A stretch of 64,000 nt of DNA from Brevundimonas fontaquae (GTDB lineage: Bacteria; Pseudomonadota; Alphaproteobacteria; Caulobacterales; Caulobacteraceae). The stretch lies in assembly GCF_017086445.1 (NCBI RefSeq), contig NZ_CP070968.1, forward strand, positions 1,178,001 through 1,242,000, written 5' to 3'. The notes beneath the pieces are model-generated. The model worked only from the letters and a program-made list of their open reading frames with translations, did no database searches and had not been told where the DNA came from. The translations under genes and the position numbers were made by a program. Below, piece after piece: positions 1 to 9,257 of the stretch; position 1 is the stretch's first letter; every line of letters starts with the position of its first letter.

Positions 1-66
1 TGGGCCACGGCGTTTCCTCTCCTTGTTATTTGCGAAACCTGACTCCGATGATTACCATAGTCAACT
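1..66. promoter_or_regulatory. Divergent promoter region of the HxlR-type regulator
   Basis: A perfect dyad CATAGT-CA-ACTATG at 56-69 overlaps the regulator's start codon (67-69) and is a good candidate autoregulatory operator. On the minus strand an AAGGAGAGG ribosome-binding-site-like run (complement of about 15-23) stands seven bases before a GTG at 8-6. A divergent gene may therefore begin at the window edge, as is usual for HxlR targets, but only a few bases of it are visible. Confidence 0.4.
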
Positions 67-750
67 ATGAAGTTAGAAAAGATAACGGATAAGGCGGGCC
101 GAAAATACCACGATGCTTGCGGCGCTGCGCACGGACTGGACCTGATCGGCGAACGCTGGGCTCTGCTGGTGATCCGCGAGCTGATGATGGGTCCGCGCCG
201 GTTCGGCGATCTGCGAAAGGATCTCCACGGCATTTCCGCGAACGTGCTGACCCAGCGACTGGAGGGGCTGGAGGCTTCGGGCATCGTGACCCGCCGCAAA
301 CTGCCGCCGCCCGCCTCGGTCCAGGTCTATGAGCTGACGCCCTGGGGATACGAGATCAAGCCGGTCTTCATGGTGCTGGGCGGCTGGGCCGCGCGCTCGC
401 CTCGCCACGACCCGACCCTGCCGATCAGCGCGGTGTCGATCATGCAGTCGTTCGAGACGATGTTCGATCCGGCCCTGGCCGGAGACGCAGCGATGACGGT
501 CGGCTTCGTCTTCGGCGACGAACCTTTCGTCGTTCAGATCGAGAAGGGCACGATCACGACCCGCCGCGGCGCCACGGACGCCGCCGACGTCGTCCTGACG
601 ACCCAACCCCCGCTGGTCGCGGCCTGCGTCTACGGCAAGGTCCCGCCCGCCGCCTTCGAGGCCGACGGCCTGATGACCCTGACCGGCGACCGTGCCGTGT
701 TCGACCGCTTTGCGGGCTTCTTCAACCTGCCGGAGAAGGCGCCGGTCTGA
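67..750 (+). CDS. HxlR-family winged-helix transcriptional regulator with SCP2-like C-terminal domain
   Basis: 227 residues. Residues about 18-105 form the HxlR winged helix: an ERWALLVIREL helix, then a GPRRFGDLRK turn and the NVLTQRLEGLE recognition region. Residues about 120-225 resemble the SCP2/sterol-carrier-like domain fused to many alphaproteobacterial HxlR proteins, which may bind a hydrophobic ligand. The family usually represses a divergent neighbour and itself. The start codon lies inside a perfect dyad at 56-69, consistent with autoregulation. The ligand is unknown. The family call is firm; the C-terminal domain call is by pattern. Confidence 0.88.
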   Translation: MKLEKITDKAGRKYHDACGAAHGLDLIGERWALLVIRELMMGPRRFGDLRKDLHGISANVLTQRLEGLEASGIVTRRKLPPPASVQVYELTPWGYEIKPVFMVLGGWAARSPRHDPTLPISAVSIMQSFETMFDPALAGDAAMTVGFVFGDEPFVVQIEKGTITTRRGATDAADVVLTTQPPLVAACVYGKVPPAAFEADGLMTLTGDRAVFDRFAGFFNLPEKAPV

Positions 751-754
751 GGCT

Positions 755-964
755 TCAGGCCAGCATGTCCAGCAGCGTCCCGGTCATGTCGTCGGCGGTG
801 CGCAGAACGGCGGCGTTGGCGCTGAAGGCGGTCTTGGCCTGGATCCGCTCCACGGTTTCCTCGGCGAGATTGTCCAGCGGCGCGGTGGCGGTGCGGCGCG
901 CGCTGTTGTCGAACCGGTTCTGCGCGGTCGTCATTCCGGCGGCGGCTATGGAAAGCGCTTGCAT
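755..964 (-). CDS. Minimal flagellar rod/hook-like protein (69 aa)
   Basis: The first 25 residues (LSIAAAGMTTAQNRFD) match the N-terminal helix of axial flagellar rod/hook proteins (FlgB/C/E/F/G). The last 35 (LAEETVERIQAKTAFSANA, then a TADDMTGTLLDML tail) match the C-terminal flagellar basal-body rod motif. The central domain present in all of those proteins is missing, so the product is little more than the two D0 helices. The reading frame is clean, with a GGAG element seven bases before the ATG. It stands alone, not in a flagellar operon, and converges on the HxlR gene four bases away. It could be an accessory axial protein, or a relic reduced to the export and assembly segments. Confidence 0.72.
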   Translation of the reverse strand: MQALSIAAAGMTTAQNRFDNSARRTATAPLDNLAEETVERIQAKTAFSANAAVLRTADDMTGTLLDMLA

Positions 965-1094
965 GGCGAAGCTCCGGACGCGGTGGGTTCGATCGCCAGA
1001 CTGCGTCTTTCAGGTCAACGTCGCCTGAAGGAACAGGGTGAACGGCGTTTTCCGCCCCGCTTGCGCCCTTATTGATGTATAGAGCGCCATCATT

Positions 1095-1126
1095 CGCCCG
1101 GCCTGAGGTCTGACCTCGGCCGGGCG
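1095..1126. other. Strong hairpin in the 5' region of the RNA helicase gene
   Basis: Arms 1095-1103 and 1118-1126 pair perfectly over nine GC-rich bases. A further five inner pairs close a three-base loop, with a single bulged base at 1104. No T-run follows on either strand, so it is not a convincing intrinsic terminator. It lies 45 bases before the helicase start and could be an untranslated-leader structure. Confidence 0.45.
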
Positions 1127-1170
1127 CGGTCGTTTCGGCGACCGCCCTTGTCCGTTGTCCCAGGTTTCCT

Positions 1171-3069
1171 ATGCCCTTTCCCGCCGTCCATCCCGCGCTC
1201 GACCGCGCCCTGATCAACAAGGGCTATGCCGAACCCACTCCGGTTCAGGCCGCCGTCCTGGAGGCGGAGCATGCGGATCGCGACCTGCTGGTCTCGGCCC
1301 AGACGGGTTCGGGCAAGACCGTGGCCTTTGGTCTGGCCGCTGCGCCTACCCTGCTGGGCGACAAGCCGATCTTCGGCCCCGGCGGCGCACCGCTGTGCCT
1401 GGCCATCGCGCCCACGCGGGAACTGGCCATGCAGGTCGCGGCCGAGCTGCAATGGCTGTACGCCGACTCCGGCGCCAAGATCGCCACCTGCGTCGGCGGC
1501 ATGGATGCGCGCCGTGAAGCCCGCGCGCTCAGCTTCGGCGTCCACATCGTCGTCGGCACGCCCGGCCGCCTGAAGGACCACATCGATCGGGGCAATCTGA
1601 ACCTGTCCGAGCTGAAGGTCGCCGTCCTCGATGAGGCCGACGAGATGCTGGACATGGGCTTCCGCGAAGACCTGGAGCACATCCTGGACCAGGCGCCGGC
1701 CGAACGCCGCACCCTGCTGTTCTCGGCGACCATCGCGCGCGAGATCGCCACCCTGGCCAAACGCTATCAGAAGGACGCGGTCCGCATCGACGCGACCGAC
1801 AAGACGCGCCAGCACGCCGACATCGAATACCGCGCCTATCGCATCGCGCCAAACGAGATCGAGCACGCGGTGGTCAACACCCTGCGCTGGTTCGAGGCGC
1901 CGCGCGCCATGGTCTTCTGCTCGACCCGCGACAGCGTGCGTCACCTGCAATCCTCCCTGCTGGAGCGCGGCTTCTCGACCGTCAGCCTGTCGGGCGAAAT
2001 GGGTCAGCGCGAGCGCACCGATGCGCTTCAGTCGCTGCGTGACGGCCGCGCCCGCGTCTGCGTCGCCACCGACGTCGCCGCGCGTGGTCTGGACCTGCCG
2101 GACCTGGGTCTGGTCATCCACGCCGAACTGCCGATGAACCGCGCCGGCCTGCTGCACCGTTCGGGCCGGACGGGCCGGGCGGGCAAGAAGGGCATCTCGG
2201 TCATGCTGGTCCCGCACTCGCGCCGTCGCAAGGCTGAGCGGCTGATGGACGAGGCCGGCGTAGACGCCGTCTGGACCGGCGCCCCGACCTTCGACGAAAT
2301 CCGCAAGGCCGACGAGGATCGCCTGCTGTCGCCGTCGCACTTCGAGGCCGACGTCTCCGACGAGGACATGGTCGTCGCCAAGCGGATGATCGCCGAGCGC
2401 ACGCCCGACGAGATCGCCGCCGCCCTGGTGCGCCTGCTGCGCAAGGAACAACCGGCGCCGGAAGAACTGTCCGATCCGGGTTCGGATCGCGGTCCGGCCA
2501 AGCGGGAGCGCACCGTGCGCAACGACGACGGCACGGCGGCCCAGCCCTGGCCGGGCGACCGCCTGGGCGCCGATGATGTGGTCTGGTTCCGTCTGGACGT
2601 GGGCCGCAACAAGAACGCCGACCCCAAATGGCTGATCCCGCTGATCTGCCGCATCGGCGGCATTTCCAAGCCTCAGATCGGCGCCATCCGCACCTTCCCC
2701 GAAGAGACGCGCTTCGAGGTCGCCAAGACCCACGAGAAGGCCTTCCGCGAAGCCGTCGCCGCCTCCAAGGACGAGGTGAAGATCACGCCGTCGGAAGCCC
2801 CGACGCCCGGCTCGATGAAGGCCAGCCGCTTCGCCGGCAAGCCGCGCGAGGATGGCGACCGCCCCTTCAAGAAGACCCCCTACAAGCGCGCCGATGGCGG
2901 AGAGGGCGACGCCCGCCCGCCGTTCAAGAAGAAGCCCTGGGCGCCGAAGGCTGACGGCGGCGCCAACCCGCGCTCGAACGCCTCGGGCGACAAGCCCTAT
3001 GCCAAGAAGCCCTTCAAGGCCAAGCCGGGCTTCAAGAAGGACGGCTTCAAGGGCAAGCCCAAGGGCTGA
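1171..3069 (+). CDS. DEAD-box ATP-dependent RNA helicase with DbpA-type RNA-binding domain
   Basis: 632 residues. RecA-like core: Q motif PTPVQ (22-26), Walker A AQTGSGKT (43-50), PTRELAMQ, TPGRL, DEAD (154-157), SAT (185-187) and HRSGRTGRAG (329-338). Residues about 460-545 resemble the DbpA/CsdA RNA-binding domain. The last about 85 residues are a Lys/Arg/Pro/Gly-rich tail with repeated PFKKKP-like units. Such enzymes unwind short rRNA duplexes during large-subunit assembly or cold adaptation. The start follows a hairpin at 1095-1126 and no strong Shine-Dalgarno is visible. A 677-codon open frame on the opposite strand (1090-3123) is an artefact of GC-rich codon structure. Confidence 0.95.
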   Translation: MPFPAVHPALDRALINKGYAEPTPVQAAVLEAEHADRDLLVSAQTGSGKTVAFGLAAAPTLLGDKPIFGPGGAPLCLAIAPTRELAMQVAAELQWLYADSGAKIATCVGGMDARREARALSFGVHIVVGTPGRLKDHIDRGNLNLSELKVAVLDEADEMLDMGFREDLEHILDQAPAERRTLLFSATIAREIATLAKRYQKDAVRIDATDKTRQHADIEYRAYRIAPNEIEHAVVNTLRWFEAPRAMVFCSTRDSVRHLQSSLLERGFSTVSLSGEMGQRERTDALQSLRDGRARVCVATDVAARGLDLPDLGLVIHAELPMNRAGLLHRSGRTGRAGKKGISVMLVPHSRRRKAERLMDEAGVDAVWTGAPTFDEIRKADEDRLLSPSHFEADVSDEDMVVAKRMIAERTPDEIAAALVRLLRKEQPAPEELSDPGSDRGPAKRERTVRNDDGTAAQPWPGDRLGADDVVWFRLDVGRNKNADPKWLIPLICRIGGISKPQIGAIRTFPEETRFEVAKTHEKAFREAVAASKDEVKITPSEAPTPGSMKASRFAGKPREDGDRPFKKTPYKRADGGEGDARPPFKKKPWAPKADGGANPRSNASGDKPYAKKPFKAKPGFKKDGFKGKPKG

Positions 3070-3115
3070 TCTGCGACCACTTGCCTGATCCTGGGCGGAG
3101 GCGCACCCTCCGCCG

Positions 3116-3439
3116 ATGAGCACGCCGTCCGCACCTGAGGGCCGTTACGCCTCGTTCGAGGCCTTCTATCCCTATTATATCCATGAGCATTCCAACCGGA
3201 CGTGTCGGCGCATCCACGTCGTCGGCACCTTTCTGGTGATCTCGGCCTTCGTCGCCTTCGTGGCGACGAGGAACGCCTGGTGGCTGCTGGCCATGCCGCT
3301 GCTGGGCTACGGCTTCGCCTGGGTCGGGCATTTCTTCTTCGAAAAGAACCGGCCCGCGACGTTCAAATATCCGCTGTGGAGCCTGATGGGCGACTTTCGC
3401 CTGTTCTTCGAGACAGTGACCGGCAAGCGCCGCTTCTGA
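3116..3439 (+). CDS. Mpo1-like / DUF962 membrane protein
   Basis: 107 residues with the DUF962 signature: FYPYYIHEHSN near the N-terminus, CRRIHVVGT, two central hydrophobic helices (about 38-72) and a GHFFFEKNRPATFKYPLW segment before the C-terminus. The yeast homologue Mpo1 is an Fe(II)-dependent dioxygenase in 2-hydroxy fatty-acid alpha-oxidation. The conserved histidines needed for metal binding are present. A short hairpin (3094-3114) sequesters the GGCGGAGG that would act as ribosome-binding site. The biochemical role here is inferred from family only. Confidence 0.85.
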   Translation: MSTPSAPEGRYASFEAFYPYYIHEHSNRTCRRIHVVGTFLVISAFVAFVATRNAWWLLAMPLLGYGFAWVGHFFFEKNRPATFKYPLWSLMGDFRLFFETVTGKRRF

Positions 3440-3522
3440 GTCCGTATTTCAAGCTGCGCGGTTCGGCGAAACGGATTAACCTCCGCCTGCGGCATGGCGC
3501 CGCTGCTGCTGGAGGGAGCAAC

Positions 3523-4413
3523 ATGAAATCCATCGCCGTCATCGCCGCTGCGTCTGTGCTGCTCGTCCCTGGCGTCAGCCTGGCGCAAAAGAGCGGGGCC
3601 AAGCCCGACTTCACCCTGGACCCCAACTACGGTTCGGTGCGGCTGGAGACCGGCTTCACGCCCGATCCCTGGACCAAGTCCATCCTCGCGGGCGGTTCGA
3701 TCGCCGCCTCGGCCGCGCAGTCGGGCTGCGAGGGCAAGGTCAGCGCCGCGCCCGACCTGCAACTGAACTTCGAAGCCGGGGATCTGGACCTGACCATCAA
3801 GGCGGTCGCCAGCGAGGACACCACGCTGCTGGTCAACAGCCCCGGCGGCCGCTGGTACTGCGACGACGACAGCGGCGGCGACCTGGACCCGATGGTGACC
3901 ATCTCCAACCCTGAGAGCGGTCGCTACGACATCTGGCTGGGCACCTATAACGACAACATGGTCCAGTCGACGCTGCAGATCAGCGAACTGGGCGGCACGG
4001 ACACGACGGCGGGCGCGGCGCCCAATATCGATCTTGAGCCCAACTACGGCACGGCCAATCTGCGCGGCGGCTTCACGCCCGACCCCTGGACCAAGTCGAT
4101 CCTGGCCGGTGGCTCTTCGCCCGCCTCGGCCGCCAAGTCGGGCTGCGAAGGGTCGGTCAGTTCAGCCCCGGACATCCAGATCTTCTTCGAGCCGGGCGAC
4201 GCCGATCTGACCTTCCGCGTCCGCGCGGACGAGGACACCACCCTGCTGATCAATACGCCCAACGGCCGTTTCTACTGCGACGACGACGGCGCGGGCGGCG
4301 TCGATCCGAAGGTGACGATCACCAATCCGCAGAGCGGCCGCTACGACATCTGGGTCGGCACCTATAATGGCTCGATGGTGCAGTCGACGCTGGAAGTGTC
4401 CGAACTGGACTGA
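3523..4413 (+). CDS. Secreted protein with two tandem copies of an about 110-residue domain
   Basis: 296 residues from the ATG behind GGAGGG. Signal peptide of about 22 residues ending in LAQ. Two homologous units follow (about residues 30-150 and 165-296). Each starts with a PNYG motif and FTPDPWTKSILAGGS, carries a Cys pair, then YCDDD and SGRYDIWLGTY, and ends with MVQSTLQ/EVSEL. The all-beta pattern and acidic loops resemble bacterial pre-peptidase C-terminal (PPC-like) domains, but no protease domain is present. Probably periplasmic or extracellular. An intrinsic terminator follows at 4436. Function unknown. Confidence 0.8.
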   Translation: MKSIAVIAAASVLLVPGVSLAQKSGAKPDFTLDPNYGSVRLETGFTPDPWTKSILAGGSIAASAAQSGCEGKVSAAPDLQLNFEAGDLDLTIKAVASEDTTLLVNSPGGRWYCDDDSGGDLDPMVTISNPESGRYDIWLGTYNDNMVQSTLQISELGGTDTTAGAAPNIDLEPNYGTANLRGGFTPDPWTKSILAGGSSPASAAKSGCEGSVSSAPDIQIFFEPGDADLTFRVRADEDTTLLINTPNGRFYCDDDGAGGVDPKVTITNPQSGRYDIWVGTYNGSMVQSTLEVSELD

Positions 4414-4435
4414 TCGGCGTAAGCCATCAGACACG

Positions 4436-4474
4436 AAAACGCCGGCTGACCTTCGCGGTCAGCCGGCGTTTTTC
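4436..4474. terminator. Bidirectional intrinsic terminator
   Basis: A perfect stem (4436-4451 with 4457-4472) has a five-base loop, A-rich on its left flank and T-rich on its right. It can serve both the plus-strand secreted-protein gene and the converging minus-strand 3D-domain gene. Confidence 0.9.
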
Positions 4475-4487
4475 ATGATCGGCCGGA

Positions 4488-5045
4488 TCAGTTGGAAGCG
4501 GTGGTCCAGGCCGGGGGGCAACCGTCGAAATCGCCGGCGTCCACGATGGTCAGGGTGCGCATGTTCAGGCGCTGCGCCTGGTTCATCGAGCCGCGACCGT
4601 TGCCGGTATAGAGGTCGATCTTCTGGCCCTTGATCGCGCCGCCGGTGTCGGAGGCATACCAGTAGCCGTCGTGGATGGTGCCGTCGGCCAGACGCATGCC
4701 GACCGTTTCGCGGATGAACAGCTTGGTGCGGCGCGGGATCACACGGGGATCGACCGCGACGGTGCGCATGGCGATCGGACGGCAACCCAGCGAATCGTTG
4801 CCCGTCGCGCCGCCGCCGCCTGCGTGATAGAGGCGCGCCGACGCGCGCCAGTCCGGATCGGAGGCCATCAGCTCGGCCTGTTCGGCGCTCAGGGCGGTCT
4901 CGACTTCATCGGAACCGACGATGGCGGCAGGGGTTTCAGTCCTGACTTGATCCGCCGCTACGACGTCATTGTAGGGGACAGGCCCGCTCGTCACAGACGA
5001 TACGGCAGCCCAAAGCATGGCGATAGCAGCGGAGGCGCCGATCAT
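4488..5045 (-). CDS. 3D-domain (MltA C-terminal-like) exported protein
   Basis: 185 residues with an N-terminal hydrophobic segment (about 4-20) acting as signal or anchor. The 3D domain covers about 85-175: TVAVDPRVIP, then YWYASDTGGAIKGQKIDLY, which carries the DTG/IDLY Asp-rich signature of the double-psi barrel shared with MltA and RlpA-like proteins. These act on or bind peptidoglycan glycan strands. The lytic-transglycosylase N-terminal part of MltA is absent, so enzymatic activity is uncertain. Shares the terminator at 4436-4474 with the converging neighbour. Confidence 0.83.
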   Translation of the reverse strand: MIGASAAIAMLWAAVSSVTSGPVPYNDVVAADQVRTETPAAIVGSDEVETALSAEQAELMASDPDWRASARLYHAGGGGATGNDSLGCRPIAMRTVAVDPRVIPRRTKLFIRETVGMRLADGTIHDGYWYASDTGGAIKGQKIDLYTGNGRGSMNQAQRLNMRTLTIVDAGDFDGCPPAWTTASN

Positions 5046-5230
5046 GAGTTTCGCTCAGGAGACACCGGCTCCCAACGCCGCCGGCGCTGGCCTTGTCGCG
5101 TTAACCTGTGGCGAGAAAGTGGCGAAACCCGCCTTGGCGCCGTCTGTTACGATTTGTTTCTAGGTTAACGCCCTGTTTTGTATAATCTATTTATCCCCAA
5201 CCTTCGCGCTCAGGGACGACGCCCCCGGCA

Positions 5231-5899
5231 TCAGAACTTGAAGTTGAGGCCCGCCTGAAGCACCGGCAGGACCTTGTAATCATCGGCCTCGGCCTGAATC
5301 TCACGCTCTTCCTGATCCAGACGCGAACGGAAGGTAGGGTCGTTCGACAGCGTCCCGCCGCGAGCGTCCAGATCCACTTGCGGAGCATCGCCAAAGGCCG
5401 CGCCGGCCAGAATGCGGAAGCCCAGCCGTCCGCCGCGCGTAAAGGTGTTGTCATAGCCCAGGCCGACGAAGGGCGCCGTGCTCTCCAGATCGATGCGGCC
5501 GGTCAATGTCCCGACCTGGGCCGGGGTGAAGGTCGCGCCGCCGACATTGACGTTGCCGGTGGGCGTCGCATCCAGATCCACCTTGCGATCGCCGAAATAG
5601 GCCCCGCCCGAGATCAGAAAGCCGTTGCGGAACGGATGCAGGTCCACAAATGCGCCCGGCGACTTGAAGTCGATCTTGGCGTCGTAGTCGATGCCCTTGT
5701 AGGTCTGGTCCCGATCCCATTTCAGCACGTCATAGCCGCCGCGCAGCACCACGACCGGGCTGAGTGCGAACTGCGACTGAAGGCCCGCGCCCGGCGTGCC
5801 GACCTGAACGCCGACGGCGAACCGGCCGTCAGCCTGCGCCAGGGCCGATGTGGCGGGCAGGGCGGTCGCGATGACGGCGGTGATCAGCAGGGTCTTCAT
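5231..5899 (-). CDS. Outer-membrane beta-barrel protein
   Basis: 222 residues: signal peptide ending ALAQ (about 22), alternating hydrophobic strands and a C-terminal GLNFKF, the terminal aromatic recognised by the BAM complex. Segments such as FVDLHPFRNGFLISGGAYF resemble OmpW/opacity-like small barrels of Alphaproteobacteria. No enzymatic motifs are present and the substrate is unknown. Monocistronic in appearance; dusA lies upstream on the same strand, 61 bases away. Confidence 0.8.
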   Translation of the reverse strand: MKTLLITAVIATALPATSALAQADGRFAVGVQVGTPGAGLQSQFALSPVVVLRGGYDVLKWDRDQTYKGIDYDAKIDFKSPGAFVDLHPFRNGFLISGGAYFGDRKVDLDATPTGNVNVGGATFTPAQVGTLTGRIDLESTAPFVGLGYDNTFTRGGRLGFRILAGAAFGDAPQVDLDARGGTLSNDPTFRSRLDQEEREIQAEADDYKVLPVLQAGLNFKF

Positions 5900-5960
5900 G
5901 GCGTGCAGGTCCGAACTGGCAGGGTTCTCTTAACCTCGCCAGCCAGCTCTGAAGATTGGG

Positions 5961-6992
<1,032 letters not shown>

Positions 6993-7099
6993 GGGGTTGC
7001 GGCTTGACCAGCGATCCAGGGGCGAATGAGGCGGCCCATACGCGATTTCCGGCCCGGCGTGAAATCAGAGACCCCCAATGCACAAGCGTGGCCCGATAG

Positions 7100-7127
7100 G
7101 CGTCCCGCGCCGGATCACGCGGGACGC
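7100..7127. terminator. GC-rich hairpin, weak bidirectional terminator
   Basis: Perfect ten-base arms (7100-7109 and 7118-7127) surround an eight-base loop just past the stop of the minus-strand gene ending at 7139. Only three Ts follow on the plus strand and none on the minus strand, so intrinsic termination would be weak. Confidence 0.5.
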
Positions 7128-7138
7128 TTTGTCGAGGC

Positions 7139-8017
7139 TTAGCGGCGAACGCGCATTTCCAGTTCGCCGATGCGGCGGCTCAGGTAGGCCGTGTCGTCGG
7201 ATGAGGGGCTGGTGCGGCTGTAGGCGGCGTCCAGGCGAGTGAGATCGCCGGCCTCGACGCGGATGTCGGCGGCCTCGGTGCGGCTGACGGCGCCCGAGCG
7301 TTCGGCGGCGGTCAGGGCGGTTTCCAGGTTCGCCAGACGGGTGCGGGCGGGCAGGTTGGCGGACGGCGTCTGTCCGGCTGGGCCGTCGCCGACCCGCAGG
7401 TCCAGCGCGTCCAGACGGGCGTCCAGATCAGCGCGCTCGCTGGCGCTGATGGAGCCGTCGGCGCTGTAGCGGCTCTCCAGCTGGATCAGGGCCTGATAGT
7501 CGGACTTCAGGCGCGTCGCCTCGGTGCGGGTGATGCGGCGCGCCGTCACGGCGGCGTTGACGCGGGTGTCGAATTCCGCACGGCCTTGGGCCACGGTGTC
7601 TATGTCAGCATAGCCCGAGGCGCCGGCTTCCAGCGTCTGCGTCAGTGCGGTGTAGCGGGCGTTCAGATCCGCGCGTTCCTGGGCCGAGATGCCGCCGACG
7701 GCGTAGCGGTTTTCCAGATCGACCAGGGCCGAATAGTCGGCGCGCAGGCGGGTCGCGGCCGAGGCGGAGACGCCGCCGGCGCGCACGCTGGCGTCCACGC
7801 GGGTCGAGAATTGGCCTTGTCCGTCACGCAGAGGACGGCCGCCGCGCAGCCAGGCCTGATCCATCGCCGACAGGCCCAGACGATCACCGAACAGGGCGCC
7901 CACGACCGCGCCCAGCCGATCCTGGGTCGTCGAAGGGTATTGCGTCTGGGCGACCGCAGCGCCGCCCGCGAGGGTCAGGGCGGTCGTGGCGATCAGGGCG
8001 AGGCGGACGTTGCGCAT
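7139..8017 (-). CDS. Periplasmic protein with three tandem helical repeats
   Basis: 292 residues. Signal peptide of about 23 residues ending VAQ. Three related helical units of about 75 residues follow, each with a FDTRVNAAV...A.RLKSDYQALIQLE.RY...G.IS..ERADLNARL pattern, then a variable C-terminus. Alternating charged helices suggest coiled-coil or helical-bundle folding. I do not recognise a named family. It stands next to the YjfC-like/PspA-like cluster on the same strand (70 bases downstream of it) and could be cotranscribed, but a functional link is not shown. Confidence 0.7.
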   Translation of the reverse strand: MRNVRLALIATTALTLAGGAAVAQTQYPSTTQDRLGAVVGALFGDRLGLSAMDQAWLRGGRPLRDGQGQFSTRVDASVRAGGVSASAATRLRADYSALVDLENRYAVGGISAQERADLNARYTALTQTLEAGASGYADIDTVAQGRAEFDTRVNAAVTARRITRTEATRLKSDYQALIQLESRYSADGSISASERADLDARLDALDLRVGDGPAGQTPSANLPARTRLANLETALTAAERSGAVSRTEAADIRVEAGDLTRLDAAYSRTSPSSDDTAYLSRRIGELEMRVRR

Positions 8018-8087
8018 GGGAAAGGCCTTTGTCGGTTGATGTCAGCCCACAGAACGAAGGTCGTCCGCCTTGGTTGCCCGCTCGGCC

Positions 8088-9254
8088 CTAGTCCCGGATG
8101 AAGTGCGGCACGAAACGCGAGGTGTTCCTCGTGATGCGGCCCGTGTCCTCGCGCAGGCTGATGCCGGCCGGTTCGGTTCCAACCACCCACGACCCGACGA
8201 TCACATGATTGCCGTCGAACAGGGGCGGATCGCACAGCGCTTGGCGGATGTAGCGCCCCTCGCCATAGCCGCCGTCCACCACCTCTGCGGCGCTGACACC
8301 CCGGTCGATCAGTTCGACATTGTCGCCTTCGCGCGAGAACAACGGCTTGCGCACATAGGATGAGCCCAGCGCCGCCTCGGCCGGATCGCCTTCGAAATAG
8401 CTTTCCAGCAGATTGGGGTGGCCCGGATGCCGCTCCCACAACAGCGGCAGTATGGCCTTGTTGGACAGGATGCTCTTCCACGCCGGCTCCAGCACGGTCA
8501 CATCCGCCGTGGGCAGGGGCGCGGCGTAGTCGTCGCGCAGCATCTGCTCCCACGGATAGAGCTTGAACATCGCCTGGATGATCCAGTTCTCGTGATCGAC
8601 GAACCGGCCGTCGGCGTTCAGCCCGATCTGTTCGATGGCGACGAACTGGGGCTCCAACCCGGCCTGCTGGGCCAGGTCTTCCAGGAAGCGCACCGTCTGG
8701 CGGTCCTCGACGAAATCGGCGTCCGAGGCGAAATGCACGAAGCCGCCGTTCGGGAAGATGGCGCGGAACCGCTCGACCAGCTTCTCATGCAGGCTGTTGA
8801 ACTGATCCGCATCGGCGGGCAGGGCGCCGGCCTTGATCTGGTCCTCCAGCCACAGCCACTGGAACACGGCCGTCTCATAGATGCTGGTCGGGGTGTCGGC
8901 GTTGTATTCATACAGCTTGGCCGGCCCCGTGCCGTCATAGGCGAAGTCGAACCGGCCGTAGAGGGACGGGTCGCCCCGCTTCCAGCTGTCGGCCACATAG
9001 TCCCTCATGGTCTCGGGAATATCGAGCTGTTCCATCAGCCGCTCGGACTGGACGGCCTCGTTGACCAGCTCCAGGCACAGGCCGTGCAGTTCCTCGGTCG
9101 GCGCCTCGATCCCGTCCTCGATCTCGGCCAGCGAGAAGGCATAGGCCGCCGTCTCGTCCCAATACGGTTTGCCGTCGGTATGGCGCCAGGTGAAGCCGAG
9201 TTCCTCAGCCTTGGCGTCCCAGTCGGTGCGGGGATCGAAGCGCAGACGCTCCAT
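8088..9254 (-). CDS. yjfC: Glutathionylspermidine synthase-like ATP-grasp protein (YjfC/YgiC type)
   Basis: 388 residues, full length for the YgiC/YjfC family. Seen: GRFDFAYDG and LYEYNADTPTSIYE (the conserved EYNADTP loop), FKLYPWEQM, EPAWKSILSNKAILPLLW, a SSYVRKPLFSREGDN nucleotide-binding segment and a C-terminal SWVVG. The family forms amide bonds by ATP-grasp chemistry; the acceptor for this branch is not established. It starts four bases after the PspA-like stop, so they are one operon with DUF2170. The combination corresponds to enterobacterial yjfI-yjfJ-...-yjfC. Confidence 0.88.
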   Translation of the reverse strand: MERLRFDPRTDWDAKAEELGFTWRHTDGKPYWDETAAYAFSLAEIEDGIEAPTEELHGLCLELVNEAVQSERLMEQLDIPETMRDYVADSWKRGDPSLYGRFDFAYDGTGPAKLYEYNADTPTSIYETAVFQWLWLEDQIKAGALPADADQFNSLHEKLVERFRAIFPNGGFVHFASDADFVEDRQTVRFLEDLAQQAGLEPQFVAIEQIGLNADGRFVDHENWIIQAMFKLYPWEQMLRDDYAAPLPTADVTVLEPAWKSILSNKAILPLLWERHPGHPNLLESYFEGDPAEAALGSSYVRKPLFSREGDNVELIDRGVSAAEVVDGGYGEGRYIRQALCDPPLFDGNHVIVGSWVVGTEPAGISLREDTGRITRNTSRFVPHFIRD

Positions 9255-9257
9255 GGA

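Noticed and set aside
1090..3123. A 677-codon open frame antisense to the RNA helicase gene
   Set aside because: The helicase on the other strand has all DEAD-box motifs in order. The antisense product is low-complexity Gly/Ala/Arg/Asp-rich with no motif, as expected for the complementary frame of a GC-rich gene.
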